Shown here: positions 53,007-61,592 of the stretch, piece after piece
Numbering within the stretch: the stretch's first letter is position 1
Layout of the letters: each line of letters opens with the position of its first letter
NCBI RefSeq assembly: GCF_022808175.1
Contig: NZ_JALGBX010000022.1
Span: 1 to 64,000, forward strand
DNA from: Streptomyces sp. AP-93
GTDB lineage: Bacteria; Actinomycetota; Actinomycetes; Streptomycetales; Streptomycetaceae
Direction of reading: 5' to 3'
DNA length: 64,000 bases
Notes under the pieces: model-generated
Databases searched by the model: none
What the model saw: the letters and a program-made list of their open reading frames with translations, nothing else
Told to the model about the DNA's origin: nothing
Made by a program: the position numbers and the translations under genes

Positions 53007-53297
53007 ATGTGTGGAGCAAAGATCGGCGGGCCCGACCTCTCGACGCTGAAGCCCGGTGAGACGGCCATCCAGGGCCAGGTCACCAAGGACGGCGAGCCCA
53101 TCAGCGGTTACGTCCGCCTGCTGGACTCGACCGGCGAGTTCACCGCCGAGGTCCCGACCTCGGCCACCGGCCAGTTCCGCTTCTACGCGGCCGAGGGCTC
53201 CTGGACGCTGCGCGCACTCGTGCCCGGCGCCCAGGCCGACCGCGCCGTGGTCGTCGTCGAGTCCGGCGGCGTGACGGACGTGGCGATCGCGGTCTGA
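53007..53297 (+). CDS. DUF1416 protein
   Basis: This 96-residue protein belongs to the actinobacterial DUF1416 family ('CGAKIGGPDLSTLKPGETAIQGQV'). Its fold resembles a small carboxypeptidase-regulatory-like beta-sandwich ('SGYVRLLDSTGEFTAEVPTSATGQFRFYAAEGSW'). It is found directly after the CysA-type sulfurtransferase across actinobacteria, so a role in sulfur metabolism is likely but undefined. The conserved N-terminal Cys may be functional. Confidence 0.93.
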   Translation: MCGAKIGGPDLSTLKPGETAIQGQVTKDGEPISGYVRLLDSTGEFTAEVPTSATGQFRFYAAEGSWTLRALVPGAQADRAVVVVESGGVTDVAIAV

Positions 53298-53335
53298 GCA
53301 CCGTGTTTGTGTGACCGTAGGACTGCACGACCGGC

Positions 53336-53390
53336 CGAAGGGCCGCACCCCCGGGGGTTGGACGCCATCGGATCGGGGTGCGGCCCTTCG
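53336..53390 (+). terminator. Hairpin after the DUF1416 gene
   Basis: A 15-bp perfect stem (CGAAGGGCCGCACCC with its complement) with a 25-base loop lies 38 bases after the stop. It has no T-run. Confidence 0.6.
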
Positions 53391-53439
53391 TGTCGTTCCG
53401 GGCCTCGCCGGGAGCGGGGGGCGGTCCTACCCTGGAGGC

Positions 53440-53706
53440 ATGTCCGCCGCCCGGCGTCGGCGCGCCTACTTCCTGCTCATGGGTGGATGTCTGTTCCTCT
53501 TCGTCTCCGCCTGGTCCTTCGTGCGCCTTCTGTCGGTGGAGGCCGCCGTGGCGCTGTGCGTGGTCGCCATGGTCATTCCGCCGGTCGCCGCGGTGGTCGC
53601 GAACCGGCGGGGCCCGGACGACCGCTGGTGGGACGACCCCTCGGGTGACCCGAAGTCCGACGAGTGGTGGGACGAACTGGACGGAAAGCGGCGTAACGAG
53701 GATTGA
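53440..53706 (+). CDS. DUF3099 membrane protein
   Basis: This 88-residue protein has a basic start (SAARRRR), two hydrophobic helices (about 8-25 and 30-50) and a charged tail with 'RRGPDDRWWDD' and 'DEWWDELDGK'. This matches the DUF3099 family of actinobacteria. ATG 53440 is chosen; the open frame further upstream overlaps the hairpin. Function unknown. Confidence 0.82.
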   Translation: MSAARRRRAYFLLMGGCLFLFVSAWSFVRLLSVEAAVALCVVAMVIPPVAAVVANRRGPDDRWWDDPSGDPKSDEWWDELDGKRRNED

Positions 53707-53820
53707 AACCAGTCGAGATAAAAATGTAATAAGGATGACGGCAGCATCTCCCCCCGGCAGGGTGTCTTGTGTGTACGCGGGCAATCGATCCGCGACTCCA
53801 GTCCTGTGGGGGGACTTCTT

Positions 53821-54648
53821 TTGGAACACGAACAGACCATCCCTGACCAGCGGAAAGAGGGGGAGAGTGGCCCGGAATCGGGCACTCCGGACGTGATGCC
53901 GGTGGCGGTTGCGAACGCACCTTCGGCCACCCCCCGCCGCCGCGGCGGCCGTATGGTCCTCCTGATCGCGGGCGCCGTCGTACTCGGTGTCCTGGCGGGC
54001 ACGGCCACCGGCTACGCGGTCCAGTACGACCGCGAACCGACGCCGCTGGCCCCGCTGGCGCAGGCGGACCTGGTGGCGCCGAAGGCACTCGCGCCCGATG
54101 ACGCCACCACGAACAAGACGATCAACGCCAACCGCTGGCACAAGACGGACGACGACCTCGCGAAGCTGCTGATCGAGGTGCCGGGCGGGGCGAAGAAGGG
54201 CGGGTCGGGCTACGTCTCCACCGATTTCCTCGCGCTGGACTTCAAGCACCCCGACCGCGCCCTGAGCAACTTCGCCGCGACCGGGCTCCGCCGGGCCGCC
54301 TCGGTGCGGTGGTCGCAGGACGACACGACGTTCGTCGATGTGAGGCTGCTGCAGTTCAACGACCGCAGTGCCGCGGAGGATTACCAGACAGACCAGTCCG
54401 CGTACACGTCCACGAAGGAGTACGCCGGCAACGACGGCATGCCCATCGACGGACTTCCCTCGGAACTCGGGCACGTCTGGGTGTACTCGAAGGCCTACGA
54501 GAAGCCGGGCTACCTGCCGATGCGCTCCGCGCGGGCGTACGCCCGCCGCGGCGACGTCGTCGTCGAGATCCACTACATGAACAACCGGGGCAAGGTCGCC
54601 GCAGGCGATGTCATGGAGCTTGCCAAGCGACAGCTGGAGCGACTGTGA
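53821..54648 (+). CDS. Membrane-anchored protein of unknown function, trio member 1
   Basis: This 275-residue protein has an acidic cytoplasmic start, one membrane helix (about 44-66) and an extracellular domain ('YVSTDFLALDFKHPDRALSNFAATGLRRAASVRW', 'ARRGDVVVEIHYMNN'). TTG 53821 is the likely start, with GGGGGGA about 6 bases upstream. An unusually A/T-rich stretch near 53715-53740 may hold the promoter. It is coupled to the next gene by a GTGA overlap. No family recognised. Confidence 0.72.
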   Translation: MEHEQTIPDQRKEGESGPESGTPDVMPVAVANAPSATPRRRGGRMVLLIAGAVVLGVLAGTATGYAVQYDREPTPLAPLAQADLVAPKALAPDDATTNKTINANRWHKTDDDLAKLLIEVPGGAKKGGSGYVSTDFLALDFKHPDRALSNFAATGLRRAASVRWSQDDTTFVDVRLLQFNDRSAAEDYQTDQSAYTSTKEYAGNDGMPIDGLPSELGHVWVYSKAYEKPGYLPMRSARAYARRGDVVVEIHYMNNRGKVAAGDVMELAKRQLERL

Positions 54649-55526
54649 CCGAGCCGACGCAGAACGAAGTGACCCCGGCCGCCGTTTCCGAGGCCCCCGC
54701 GGGCGGCGGTCCGGCGCCCGAGTCCCCCGCCGAGGCCGTGGCCGCAGCCGAGGTGCTCCCCGAGCCGCCCGCGAAACCCGCGCGCCGGATCAACCGCAAG
54801 GCAGTCGCCCTGGTCGCGGGCGGCCTCACCGTCGCCGCGCTGGTGGGCGGTGGCGTCGCCGCGTCCTCCGCGATCGCGGACGCGGACCGGGAAGCCCCCA
54901 CCGCCTACTGGGTGCCCACGGGCGAGCGCATGGGGGAGACCGTCGAGCCCGGCACCGTCCCGGCGAACGAGCTCACCGGCAAGCTGCTGCCGATCCCGGC
55001 CGGCTTCACCCTCGGCCCCGACCTGGGGGCGAACGGCAAGGACTTCTACGTCTCCGGGGAGAAGGCGGTCGACGGCTTCAAGGAGTCCCGCGACGGCCTG
55101 TCCACCACCGAGCGCAAGAAGCGCGACGAGATGCTGGCCGGGCTGAAGCTCAAGGGCTTGGCAGGGCGCAGCTACACCAAGGGCGAGGGCAGGAGCAAGG
55201 GCGAGTGGGTCGCGGAGGTCCGCATCATGCAGGCCGACCCGAAGGCCGTGGGCAACCACGCCGAGATCGTCAAGAAGATCCTCGAACTCACCGGCGACAA
55301 GCGCGAGGCGCCGAAGGTGGACGGATTCCCGGACGCCAAGTGCTCGCTGATGGCGATGGGGGAGGAGGGCAAGGAGACGATCGATTCGATCGACTGCACG
55401 GCCGTCGAGGGCGATGTGGTCGTCACCTTCCGCGCCTACGGGGCCAAGCCCTTCTCCACCTCCGACGCCGTCGCGTTCTTCAAGAACCAGATGAGCCACC
55501 TGAAGACCCCCGGGGAGTCCGCGTGA
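54645..55526 (+). CDS. Membrane-anchored protein of unknown function, trio member 2
   Basis: This 293-residue protein has a Pro/Ala-rich N-terminus, one membrane helix (about 48-68) and an extracellular domain. Two Cys ('DAKCSLMAMG' and 'SIDCTAVEGDVVVTFRAYG') may pair. The final 'GDVVVTFRAYG' echoes 'GDVVVEIHYMN' of member 1, suggesting related folds. The GTG start overlaps the stop of member 1, and its stop overlaps the start of member 3. Confidence 0.75.
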   Translation: MTEPTQNEVTPAAVSEAPAGGGPAPESPAEAVAAAEVLPEPPAKPARRINRKAVALVAGGLTVAALVGGGVAASSAIADADREAPTAYWVPTGERMGETVEPGTVPANELTGKLLPIPAGFTLGPDLGANGKDFYVSGEKAVDGFKESRDGLSTTERKKRDEMLAGLKLKGLAGRSYTKGEGRSKGEWVAEVRIMQADPKAVGNHAEIVKKILELTGDKREAPKVDGFPDAKCSLMAMGEEGKETIDSIDCTAVEGDVVVTFRAYGAKPFSTSDAVAFFKNQMSHLKTPGESA

Positions 55527-56449
55527 CCGAGCAGAACACCACCGGAGCCGTCACGGTGGCCCCCGGGGACGAGGGCGAGGCCTCCGCGGCGCCCGAGTCC
55601 GCCGCGCCGGAGGTCCCCGCCGACCCCGAGTCCGCCGCCCCGGAGGTCCCCGCCGACCCCGAGTCCGCCGCCCCGGAGGTCCCCGCCGCGCCCAAGGACC
55701 GCCGCAAGCTGTTCGCCGCGCTGCGCTGGACCGCCGCCGTACTCGTCTTCGGCGCCGTCGGCACGGGCGTCGCGTACCAGGTCGCCCAGCCCGCGCGCAC
55801 CGACATCCCGGGCCTGTCCACCAAGGCCGACGGCCGCTGGGCCTACCCGGCCCTGGCCAAGCCGACGCTGCCGGCGGGTGCGGCGCTGCCGTTCGCCAAG
55901 GACAACGAGGACGGCATCCACTACGCCGGCCTCACCCAGTTGCTCCTGCCGCCGCCCGCCGGTTCCACCCCCGACTCCACGTTGAAGCTGGAGAAGGACG
56001 AGGTGGTGACCCCGGACTCCTTCCTGACGGAGTACGACGCCTCCGCGCACGCGAAGATGAAGGCGCAGTTCGCCAACGACGGCCTGCGGCAGATCGTGGG
56101 CCGGGGCTGGACCACCCCGGACGGTACCCTCACACGCGTCTACCTGCTGCGCTACCACTCCTCCGGCTTCGCGGACACCTTCCGGGAGTGCAGTGCCGAC
56201 ATGCATCTGAACGCGACCCGGGTGGCCCCGGACCTGTCCTGGGCCGAGGCCAGGAACCGGCAGTCCCGGCCCGACCTCGCGGGCGTGTCGCTCTACGCGG
56301 AGCCGGCCCCGTTCGGTGACGCGCAGGCCAAGGTCGGCTGCGTCCCCTCCGGTGACGTGGTCGCCGTGATCCTCCAGTCCCGCAAGGGCGGGGTCGCGAC
56401 CGTGCCCTTCCACCAGACCGTGATCCTCCAGCACCAGCTCCTCGGCTAG
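55523..56449 (+). CDS. Membrane-anchored protein of unknown function, trio member 3
   Basis: This 308-residue protein has three copies of an 11-residue repeat (ESAAPEVPADP) before a membrane helix (about 62-82) and an extracellular domain. That domain has two Cys ('FRECSADMHLNATRV' and 'VGCVPSGDVVAVILQ'). The 'GDVVAVILQ' strand near the end parallels the other two members. It completes an operon of three translationally coupled genes. Confidence 0.75.
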   Translation: MTEQNTTGAVTVAPGDEGEASAAPESAAPEVPADPESAAPEVPADPESAAPEVPAAPKDRRKLFAALRWTAAVLVFGAVGTGVAYQVAQPARTDIPGLSTKADGRWAYPALAKPTLPAGAALPFAKDNEDGIHYAGLTQLLLPPPAGSTPDSTLKLEKDEVVTPDSFLTEYDASAHAKMKAQFANDGLRQIVGRGWTTPDGTLTRVYLLRYHSSGFADTFRECSADMHLNATRVAPDLSWAEARNRQSRPDLAGVSLYAEPAPFGDAQAKVGCVPSGDVVAVILQSRKGGVATVPFHQTVILQHQLLG

Positions 56450-56567
56450 CGCGCGGCCGCCGGGGAGCGCGTCGTACGGCCCACCTCACACCGTGCCCCG
56501 GTCCCCAGGCCAGTAGGCTTGGGGACCGGCCCCGTAACGCCACCCTTAACACTCCGAGGAGCACCCC

Positions 56568-56669
56568 GTGCTTGAGGCAGTCTTCACCTCCCTGCTGGTC
56601 CTGGTCTGCGTCGGCGTCCTCGCCTTCTCCGTCCTGGCCGTGAAGAAGCTGTACCAGGGCCAGCGCTGA
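56568..56669 (+). CDS. 33-residue single-helix membrane protein
   Basis: This small frame (GTG 56568, preceded by GAGGAG 6 bases upstream) encodes mostly one hydrophobic helix ('FTSLLVLVCVGVLAFSVLAV') and a basic tail ('KKLYQGQR'). The good ribosome site and the composition support a real gene. Function unknown. Confidence 0.65.
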   Translation: MLEAVFTSLLVLVCVGVLAFSVLAVKKLYQGQR

Positions 56670-56744
56670 TCCCCTCGGATCTGCCGCCGACCGCCCCGGA
56701 TTCCGGAACCCCTCCCACAGATCGCCTGAGCTGAGCAGCCATTC

Positions 56745-57317
56745 ATGATCCAGATCCCGTCCGACCTGAACCCGGGTCTCGTCCCCCTCGCCTTCCTCCT
56801 CGGCAACTGGGAGGGCGCAGGCGTCTTCGACTTCCCCGGTGAGGAGAAGTGCAACTTCGGCCAGGAAGTCGTCTTCAGCCACGACGGCCGGGACTTCCTG
56901 GAGTACACCTCCCACACCTGGGTGCTCGACGCCGAGGGCGGCAAGGTGCGGCCGCTGGAGTCCGAGTCGGGCTACTGGCGCATCGACAAGGACCGCAAGG
57001 TCGAGATCGTCATGGTCCGCGACCAGGGCGTCGTCGAGGTCTGGTACGGCGAGCTCGCCGACAAGAAGCCGCAGATCGACGTGGTCACCGACGCGGTCGC
57101 CCGCACCGCGGCCTCCGGCCCGTACAGCGGTGGCAAGCGGCTCTACGGCTACGTGAAGAGCGACCTGATGTGGGTCGGCGAGAAGGCCACCCCCGAGGTG
57201 GAGCTGCGCCCGTACATGTCGGCCCAGCTGAAGAAGGTCGTCACGCCCGAGGAGGTCGCGGAGATGGCGCGCAACCTTCCGGACATGCCGGACGACGGCA
57301 TCGCCTTCTTCCGCTAG
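56745..57317 (+). CDS. FABP/nitrobindin-family protein
   Basis: This 190-residue protein is a ten-stranded beta-barrel of the nitrobindin family: 'LAFLLGNWEGAGVF' is the GXWXGXG signature. Nitrobindins bind ferric heme through a His near the C-terminus; here the corresponding segment ('LMWVGEKATPEVELRPYMSAQLKKV') has no His, so heme binding is doubtful. The ligand is unknown. It lies between the small membrane protein and nur. Confidence 0.88.
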   Translation: MIQIPSDLNPGLVPLAFLLGNWEGAGVFDFPGEEKCNFGQEVVFSHDGRDFLEYTSHTWVLDAEGGKVRPLESESGYWRIDKDRKVEIVMVRDQGVVEVWYGELADKKPQIDVVTDAVARTAASGPYSGGKRLYGYVKSDLMWVGEKATPEVELRPYMSAQLKKVVTPEEVAEMARNLPDMPDDGIAFFR

Positions 57318-57495
57318 GCCGCCGGCGGGACCGCGCGGCCGTGCGACCCGTGACACGCGTGTGCAGGAGCCCCCGGCCGCCCCGGCCGCCGGGGGCTTCC
57401 GCACGCGCGGCGCCGTCCCGCACGGCACCGTTCCCGGTTCCCGCACGGCCTCCCCGCTCCCCGGGCGCGGGCCCGAGGCCTACACTGGCCGGGTG

Positions 57496-57963
57496 GTGAC
57501 CACCGACAGCACCAAGCACACCGAGAACGCCGCCGCCGCCGACAGCGGCGACTGGAAGAGCGACCTGCGCCAGCGCGGATACCGCCTGACCCCGCAGCGC
57601 CAGCTCGTGCTGGAAGCCGTGGACGCCCTGGAGCACGCCACCCCGGACGAGATCCTCGCCGAGGTGCGCAAGACGGCCTCCGGGGTCAACATCTCCACGG
57701 TCTACCGCACGCTGGAGCTCCTGGAGGAGCTGAAGCTGGTCTCGCACGCCCACCTCGGGCACGGGGCCCCCACGTACCACCTCGCCGACCGGCACCACCA
57801 CATCCACCTGGTCTGCCGCGACTGCACCGAGGTCATCGAGGCGGACGTGGACATCGCCGCCGAGTTCATCTCCAAGCTCTGCGACACCTTCGGCTTCGAG
57901 ACCGACATGAAGCACTTCGCGATCTTCGGCCGCTGCAAGACCTGCGCCGCCAAGCAGGCCTAG
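57496..57963 (+). CDS. nur: Nickel-responsive Fur-family repressor Nur
   Basis: This 155-residue regulator has the Fur winged helix ('LRQRGYRLTPQRQLVLEAVDAL', 'NISTVYRTLELLEELKLV') and a metal-binding dimer domain ('HAHLGHGAPTYHLADRHHHIHLVCRDC', 'GRCKTC'). The sequence closely matches my recollection of S. coelicolor Nur (SCO4180), which represses nickel uptake and sodF. GTG 57496 is chosen (GTG 57493 also possible); TACACT at 57481 could be a -10 box of a nearly leaderless transcript. Confidence 0.85.
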   Translation: MTTDSTKHTENAAAADSGDWKSDLRQRGYRLTPQRQLVLEAVDALEHATPDEILAEVRKTASGVNISTVYRTLELLEELKLVSHAHLGHGAPTYHLADRHHHIHLVCRDCTEVIEADVDIAAEFISKLCDTFGFETDMKHFAIFGRCKTCAAKQA

Positions 57964-58053
57964 CACCCGCAGAGCAGCACTGGCCCCGCCGATCAGCACT
58001 GGCCCCGCCGAGCAGCACTAGGACTGCCCGGGGCAGGGTCGTAGGCTGGTGCC

Positions 58054-59031
58054 ATGACCAGCAGCCCCTTCAGCCCCTTGCTCCATCTCCCCGGCGCCGT
58101 GCAGGCAGAAGGCCGCGACGAGGGCGTCGCAGCCCACTACGGAGAGCTGTACGGAGAACAGCGCGCACTCGCCGACGGCCGCGGCTTCGTCGACCTCTCC
58201 CACCGCGGGGTCGTCACCGTCACCGGCTCGGACCGGCTGAGCTGGCTGCACCTGCTGATCACTCAGCACGTCACCGCCCTCCCGCCCGGCCAGGCCACCG
58301 AGGCGCTGATCCTCTCCGCGAACGGCCACATCGAGCACGCGCTCTACCTCGTCGACGACGGCGAGACGATGTGGATGCACGTCGAGCCCGGCACCCAGGA
58401 GGCGCTGATCGCCTACCTGGAGTCGATGATCTTCTTCTACCGGGTGGAAGTCGCCGACCGGACCGCCGAGTTCGCCGTCGTGCACCTGCCGGCCGGCTCC
58501 ATCGCCGAGGTCCCCAAGGAACTCGCCGTACGGGAGACCCCGCACGGCCGCGACGTGTTCCTGCCGCGCGAGCGACTGGAGGCCTTCGCCGCCTCCCACG
58601 GCCCGGCCGCCGGGCTGCTCGCCTACGAGGCCCTGCGCGTCGAGGCGCACCGGCCGCGGCTCGGTCTGGAGACCGACCACCGCACCATCCCGCACGAGCT
58701 CGGCTGGATCGGCACCGCCGTGCACCTGCAGAAGGGCTGCTACCGCGGCCAGGAGACGGTGGCCCGCGTCCACAACCTGGGGAAGCCGCCGCGCCGGCTG
58801 GTCTTCCTGCACCTGGACGGCTCCGAGGTGCTGCTCCCCGCGCACGGCGCGCCCGTACGGCTGGCCGCGGACGGGGAGGAGGGCCGCCAGCTGGGCTTCG
58901 TGACCACCTCGGTCCGCCACCACGAACTCGGCCCGATCGCACTCGCGCTGGTCAAGCGGAACGTCCCCGTGGACGCCCCGCTGCTGGTGGGCAAGACGGC
59001 CGCCGCCCAGGAGGTCGTCGTAGCGCCGTGA
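58054..59031 (+). CDS. YgfZ/GcvT-domain folate-binding protein
   Basis: This 325-residue protein belongs to the YgfZ family, which supports iron-sulfur cluster assembly through tetrahydrofolate. The hallmark 'KGCYRGQETVARVHNLGKPPR' (about residues 228-248), with its conserved Cys, is complete. The N-terminal GcvT-like barrel is typical. It sits between nur and the convergent dtd gene. Confidence 0.92.
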   Translation: MTSSPFSPLLHLPGAVQAEGRDEGVAAHYGELYGEQRALADGRGFVDLSHRGVVTVTGSDRLSWLHLLITQHVTALPPGQATEALILSANGHIEHALYLVDDGETMWMHVEPGTQEALIAYLESMIFFYRVEVADRTAEFAVVHLPAGSIAEVPKELAVRETPHGRDVFLPRERLEAFAASHGPAAGLLAYEALRVEAHRPRLGLETDHRTIPHELGWIGTAVHLQKGCYRGQETVARVHNLGKPPRRLVFLHLDGSEVLLPAHGAPVRLAADGEEGRQLGFVTTSVRHHELGPIALALVKRNVPVDAPLLVGKTAAAQEVVVAP

Positions 59032-59041
59032 CCGCCGCGCG

Positions 59042-59467
59042 CTAGATGTCGATGACGATGGTGAACGGGCCGTGGTTGGTCAGCGAGACCCTCATGTCCG
59101 CGCCGAACCGGCCCGTCTCCACCGTCGCGCCCAGCGCCCGCAGCTGCGCCACGACCGCGTCCACGAGCGGCTCGGCGAAGGCCCCGCCGGCTGCCGCGTT
59201 CCACGTGGGGCGGCGGCCCTTGCGGGCGTCTCCGTAGAGCGTGAACTGGGAGATCACCAGCAGCGGCGCGTTCACGTCGCTGCAGGACTTCTCGGCCTCC
59301 AGGATCCGCACCGACCAGAGCTTGCGCGCCAGCAACTCCGCCTTCTCCGGGGTGTCGTCGTGGGTCACCCCCACCAGCACGCACAGCCCCTCTCCGACGA
59401 TCTCCCCGACGGTCTCGCCGGCCACCACGACGCTCGCGCCGTCCACCCTCTGCACCACTGCTCGCAT
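59042..59467 (-). CDS. dtd: D-aminoacyl-tRNA deacylase
   Basis: This 141-residue enzyme frees tRNAs from wrongly attached D-amino acids. The two catalytic motifs are present: 'ISQFTLYGD' (SQXXLYG type) and 'TNHGPFTIVID' (NXGP[FV]T type). The length is typical. It is convergent with the folate-protein gene, separated by 10 bases. Confidence 0.95.
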   Translation of the reverse strand: MRAVVQRVDGASVVVAGETVGEIVGEGLCVLVGVTHDDTPEKAELLARKLWSVRILEAEKSCSDVNAPLLVISQFTLYGDARKGRRPTWNAAAGGAFAEPLVDAVVAQLRALGATVETGRFGADMRVSLTNHGPFTIVIDI

Positions 59468-59599
59468 AACACCTGTGTACCAGGCGTGCACCCGTCCGGG
59501 GCCGATCGGGTGGAGTGGGACTGCGTCGGTACCACGGGGAGTGGCACGATGCACGCAGGCGGTGCCCCCAGCACCGGTCGAGGGGACGGACACGAACGC

Positions 59600-60253
59600 A
59601 TGAATACTTCTGGTACCTCCGCACCTGCTTCTGCGCCCATCGCGCCCATCGGTTCCATGGGGCCCATGGGCTCGGGCGCGCCCGTCGCACCCATGGCGTC
59701 CGCAGCGGCCGCGGCGTCCGCCGAGACCTCGGCGCCGCGCCCGCCCGCGCAGCGGACCGGGGCCGCGGACGCCCCGCCGACGGCGACCACCGCGCTCGGC
59801 CTGCCGGAGCTGCGCGGGCTGCGCCGCGACGCGCAGCGCGACGAGGCCGACCTGAGCTACGTGCGCCGGCTGCTCCAGGGCCGCATCGACATCCTGCGCG
59901 CCGAGCTCGCCCGGCGTACGGACCCCGAGGCGCCGGTGGTGGACCGCCTCTCGGAGATCCTCGCGGACGCCCCCTCCAGCCGCAGCGCCTCCGCCCGGCA
60001 CGTCACGCTCGGCACCCCGCACGGGGAGGAGTACCGGCTGCTGGCGGCCGAGATGCTCTCCGACGTGGAGCTGTCGGACCTGGGTGCCCGCACGGACGAG
60101 GAACTCCACGAGGGCATGGGCCGGTTGGTGCGCTACGAGCAGCAGGTCTCGCGTCGCCGCCAGCAGCTCCAGCGCACGGCCGACGACTGCAGCGCGGAGA
60201 TCACCCGGCGCTACCGGGAGGGCGAGGCCCAGGTGGACGACCTGCTGGCCTGA
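59600..60253 (+). CDS. rsiG: c-di-GMP-binding anti-sigma factor RsiG
   Basis: This 217-residue protein has a disordered Ala/Pro-rich N-terminus (1-65) and then a helical hairpin. Both helices carry the RsiG c-di-GMP motif ExxxSxxRxxxQxxxD: E82-S86-R89-Q93-D97 and E180-S184-R187-Q191-D195. In S. venezuelae, RsiG bound to c-di-GMP sequesters the sporulation sigma factor WhiG (established). The intact twin motif strongly supports the same function. ATG 59600 is chosen; the ribosome site is weak. Confidence 0.92.
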   Translation: MNTSGTSAPASAPIAPIGSMGPMGSGAPVAPMASAAAAASAETSAPRPPAQRTGAADAPPTATTALGLPELRGLRRDAQRDEADLSYVRRLLQGRIDILRAELARRTDPEAPVVDRLSEILADAPSSRSASARHVTLGTPHGEEYRLLAAEMLSDVELSDLGARTDEELHEGMGRLVRYEQQVSRRRQQLQRTADDCSAEITRRYREGEAQVDDLLA

Positions 60254-60327
60254 GGAGGCGGAAGGCACGGGAGCCCGCGGAAAATACGGGCGACGGGGGC
60301 GGGCCGGGCCGATTAGCGTGGGTTGCT

Positions 60328-61572
60328 ATGAGCGCTGACGTCCGGCCGATCGCCGAATCCGAGCTTCCCGACTGGCTGCGCACCCTGCACACCGGTTTCC
60401 TGGCCCCGACGCACGGCACGCCCGCCGACATCGCCCAGCTGGCCGAGAGCGTCGACTTCGCCCGGACGCAGGGCGGGTTCGACGCGGACACCGGGCGGTG
60501 CGTGGCGACCTTCCGCTCCTTCCCGCAGGAACTGACCGTGCCCGGCGGGGCGTTCGTCCCGTCGAGTGCCGTCACGCACGTGTCCGTGCTGCCCACGCAC
60601 CGCAGGCAGGGCCTGCTGACCCGGATGATGACCGCCGAACTGGCCGCCGCCCACGCCCGCGGCGACGTGCTGTCGACGCTGATCGCCGCCGAGTACCCGA
60701 TCTACGGGCGCTACGGCTACGGGCCCGCCACCTCCGCCGCCGAGTGGGAGATCGACGTACCGCGCACCGGACTCGACCCGCGGCAGCCGGTCCCCGGGGA
60801 CGGAGGGTCGATCGAGCTCGTGGACGAGGCCGAGGTGCGGGAGGCGGGCCCGGCCTTGCACGAGCGGCTGCGCGCGGCCACGCCGGGCGTGGTGAGCCGC
60901 AATGCCCGCTGGTGGCGGCTGGCCACGGGCGCGGAGGAGATGTCACACCGCCCGTACCAGAAGGCCTTCCACGCGGTGTACCGGACGGCCGCGGGCGAGG
61001 TGGCCGGCCTGGTGCGGTACACCGCGGACGACAACTGGACGGACGCGAAGGTGCCGCAGAACACCGTGCGGGTCCAGCAGTTGCTCGCGGTCACCCCGCA
61101 AGCGGAGCGGGCACTCTGGCACTTCCTGTGCTCCATCGACTGGGTGGTGAAGGTACGCACCGGCTACCGCGCCCCCGACGACCTCGTCGCCCGGCTGCTG
61201 CCCGACGCGCGTGCCGCGCGGATCGTGACCTCGGCCGACTGGCTGTGGGTGCGGGTGCTGGACGTCGTACGGGCCCTCGGTGCGCGGACCTACGCGGTGC
61301 CCGGGGTCCTCGTCCTGGAGGTCGTCGACAAGACCGGTCCCGCGGGCGGGCGCTACCGGCTGGACGCGGGCGCGGGGGACTGCGTACGCACGGAGGAGCC
61401 GGCCGACCTGCGCCTGGACGTGGGCACACTGGGGGCGCTGTACCTGGGCGACGAGTCGGCGGTGCGTCTGGCGGCGCTCGGCGGGATCACGGAGGAGCGC
61501 CCCGGGGCGCTCGCGCTCGCGGACGCGGTGTTCCGCACGGCACGCCGGCCGTGGTGCCCGGACATCTTCTGA
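60328..61572 (+). CDS. Eis-like GNAT acetyltransferase
   Basis: This 414-residue protein has the Eis architecture: an N-terminal GNAT domain with 'VSVLPTHRRQGLLTRMM' (acetyl-CoA loop), 'YGRYGYGPATSAAEWEID' (conserved Tyr), a second degenerate GNAT domain and a C-terminal SCP2-like domain. It ends in a Phe whose carboxylate acts in catalysis in Eis ('WCPDIF'). The substrate is unknown; Eis relatives acetylate aminoglycosides or proteins. Confidence 0.9.
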   Translation: MSADVRPIAESELPDWLRTLHTGFLAPTHGTPADIAQLAESVDFARTQGGFDADTGRCVATFRSFPQELTVPGGAFVPSSAVTHVSVLPTHRRQGLLTRMMTAELAAAHARGDVLSTLIAAEYPIYGRYGYGPATSAAEWEIDVPRTGLDPRQPVPGDGGSIELVDEAEVREAGPALHERLRAATPGVVSRNARWWRLATGAEEMSHRPYQKAFHAVYRTAAGEVAGLVRYTADDNWTDAKVPQNTVRVQQLLAVTPQAERALWHFLCSIDWVVKVRTGYRAPDDLVARLLPDARAARIVTSADWLWVRVLDVVRALGARTYAVPGVLVLEVVDKTGPAGGRYRLDAGAGDCVRTEEPADLRLDVGTLGALYLGDESAVRLAALGGITEERPGALALADAVFRTARRPWCPDIF

Positions 61573-61592
61573 GGCGTGGAGGACTGAGGTAG

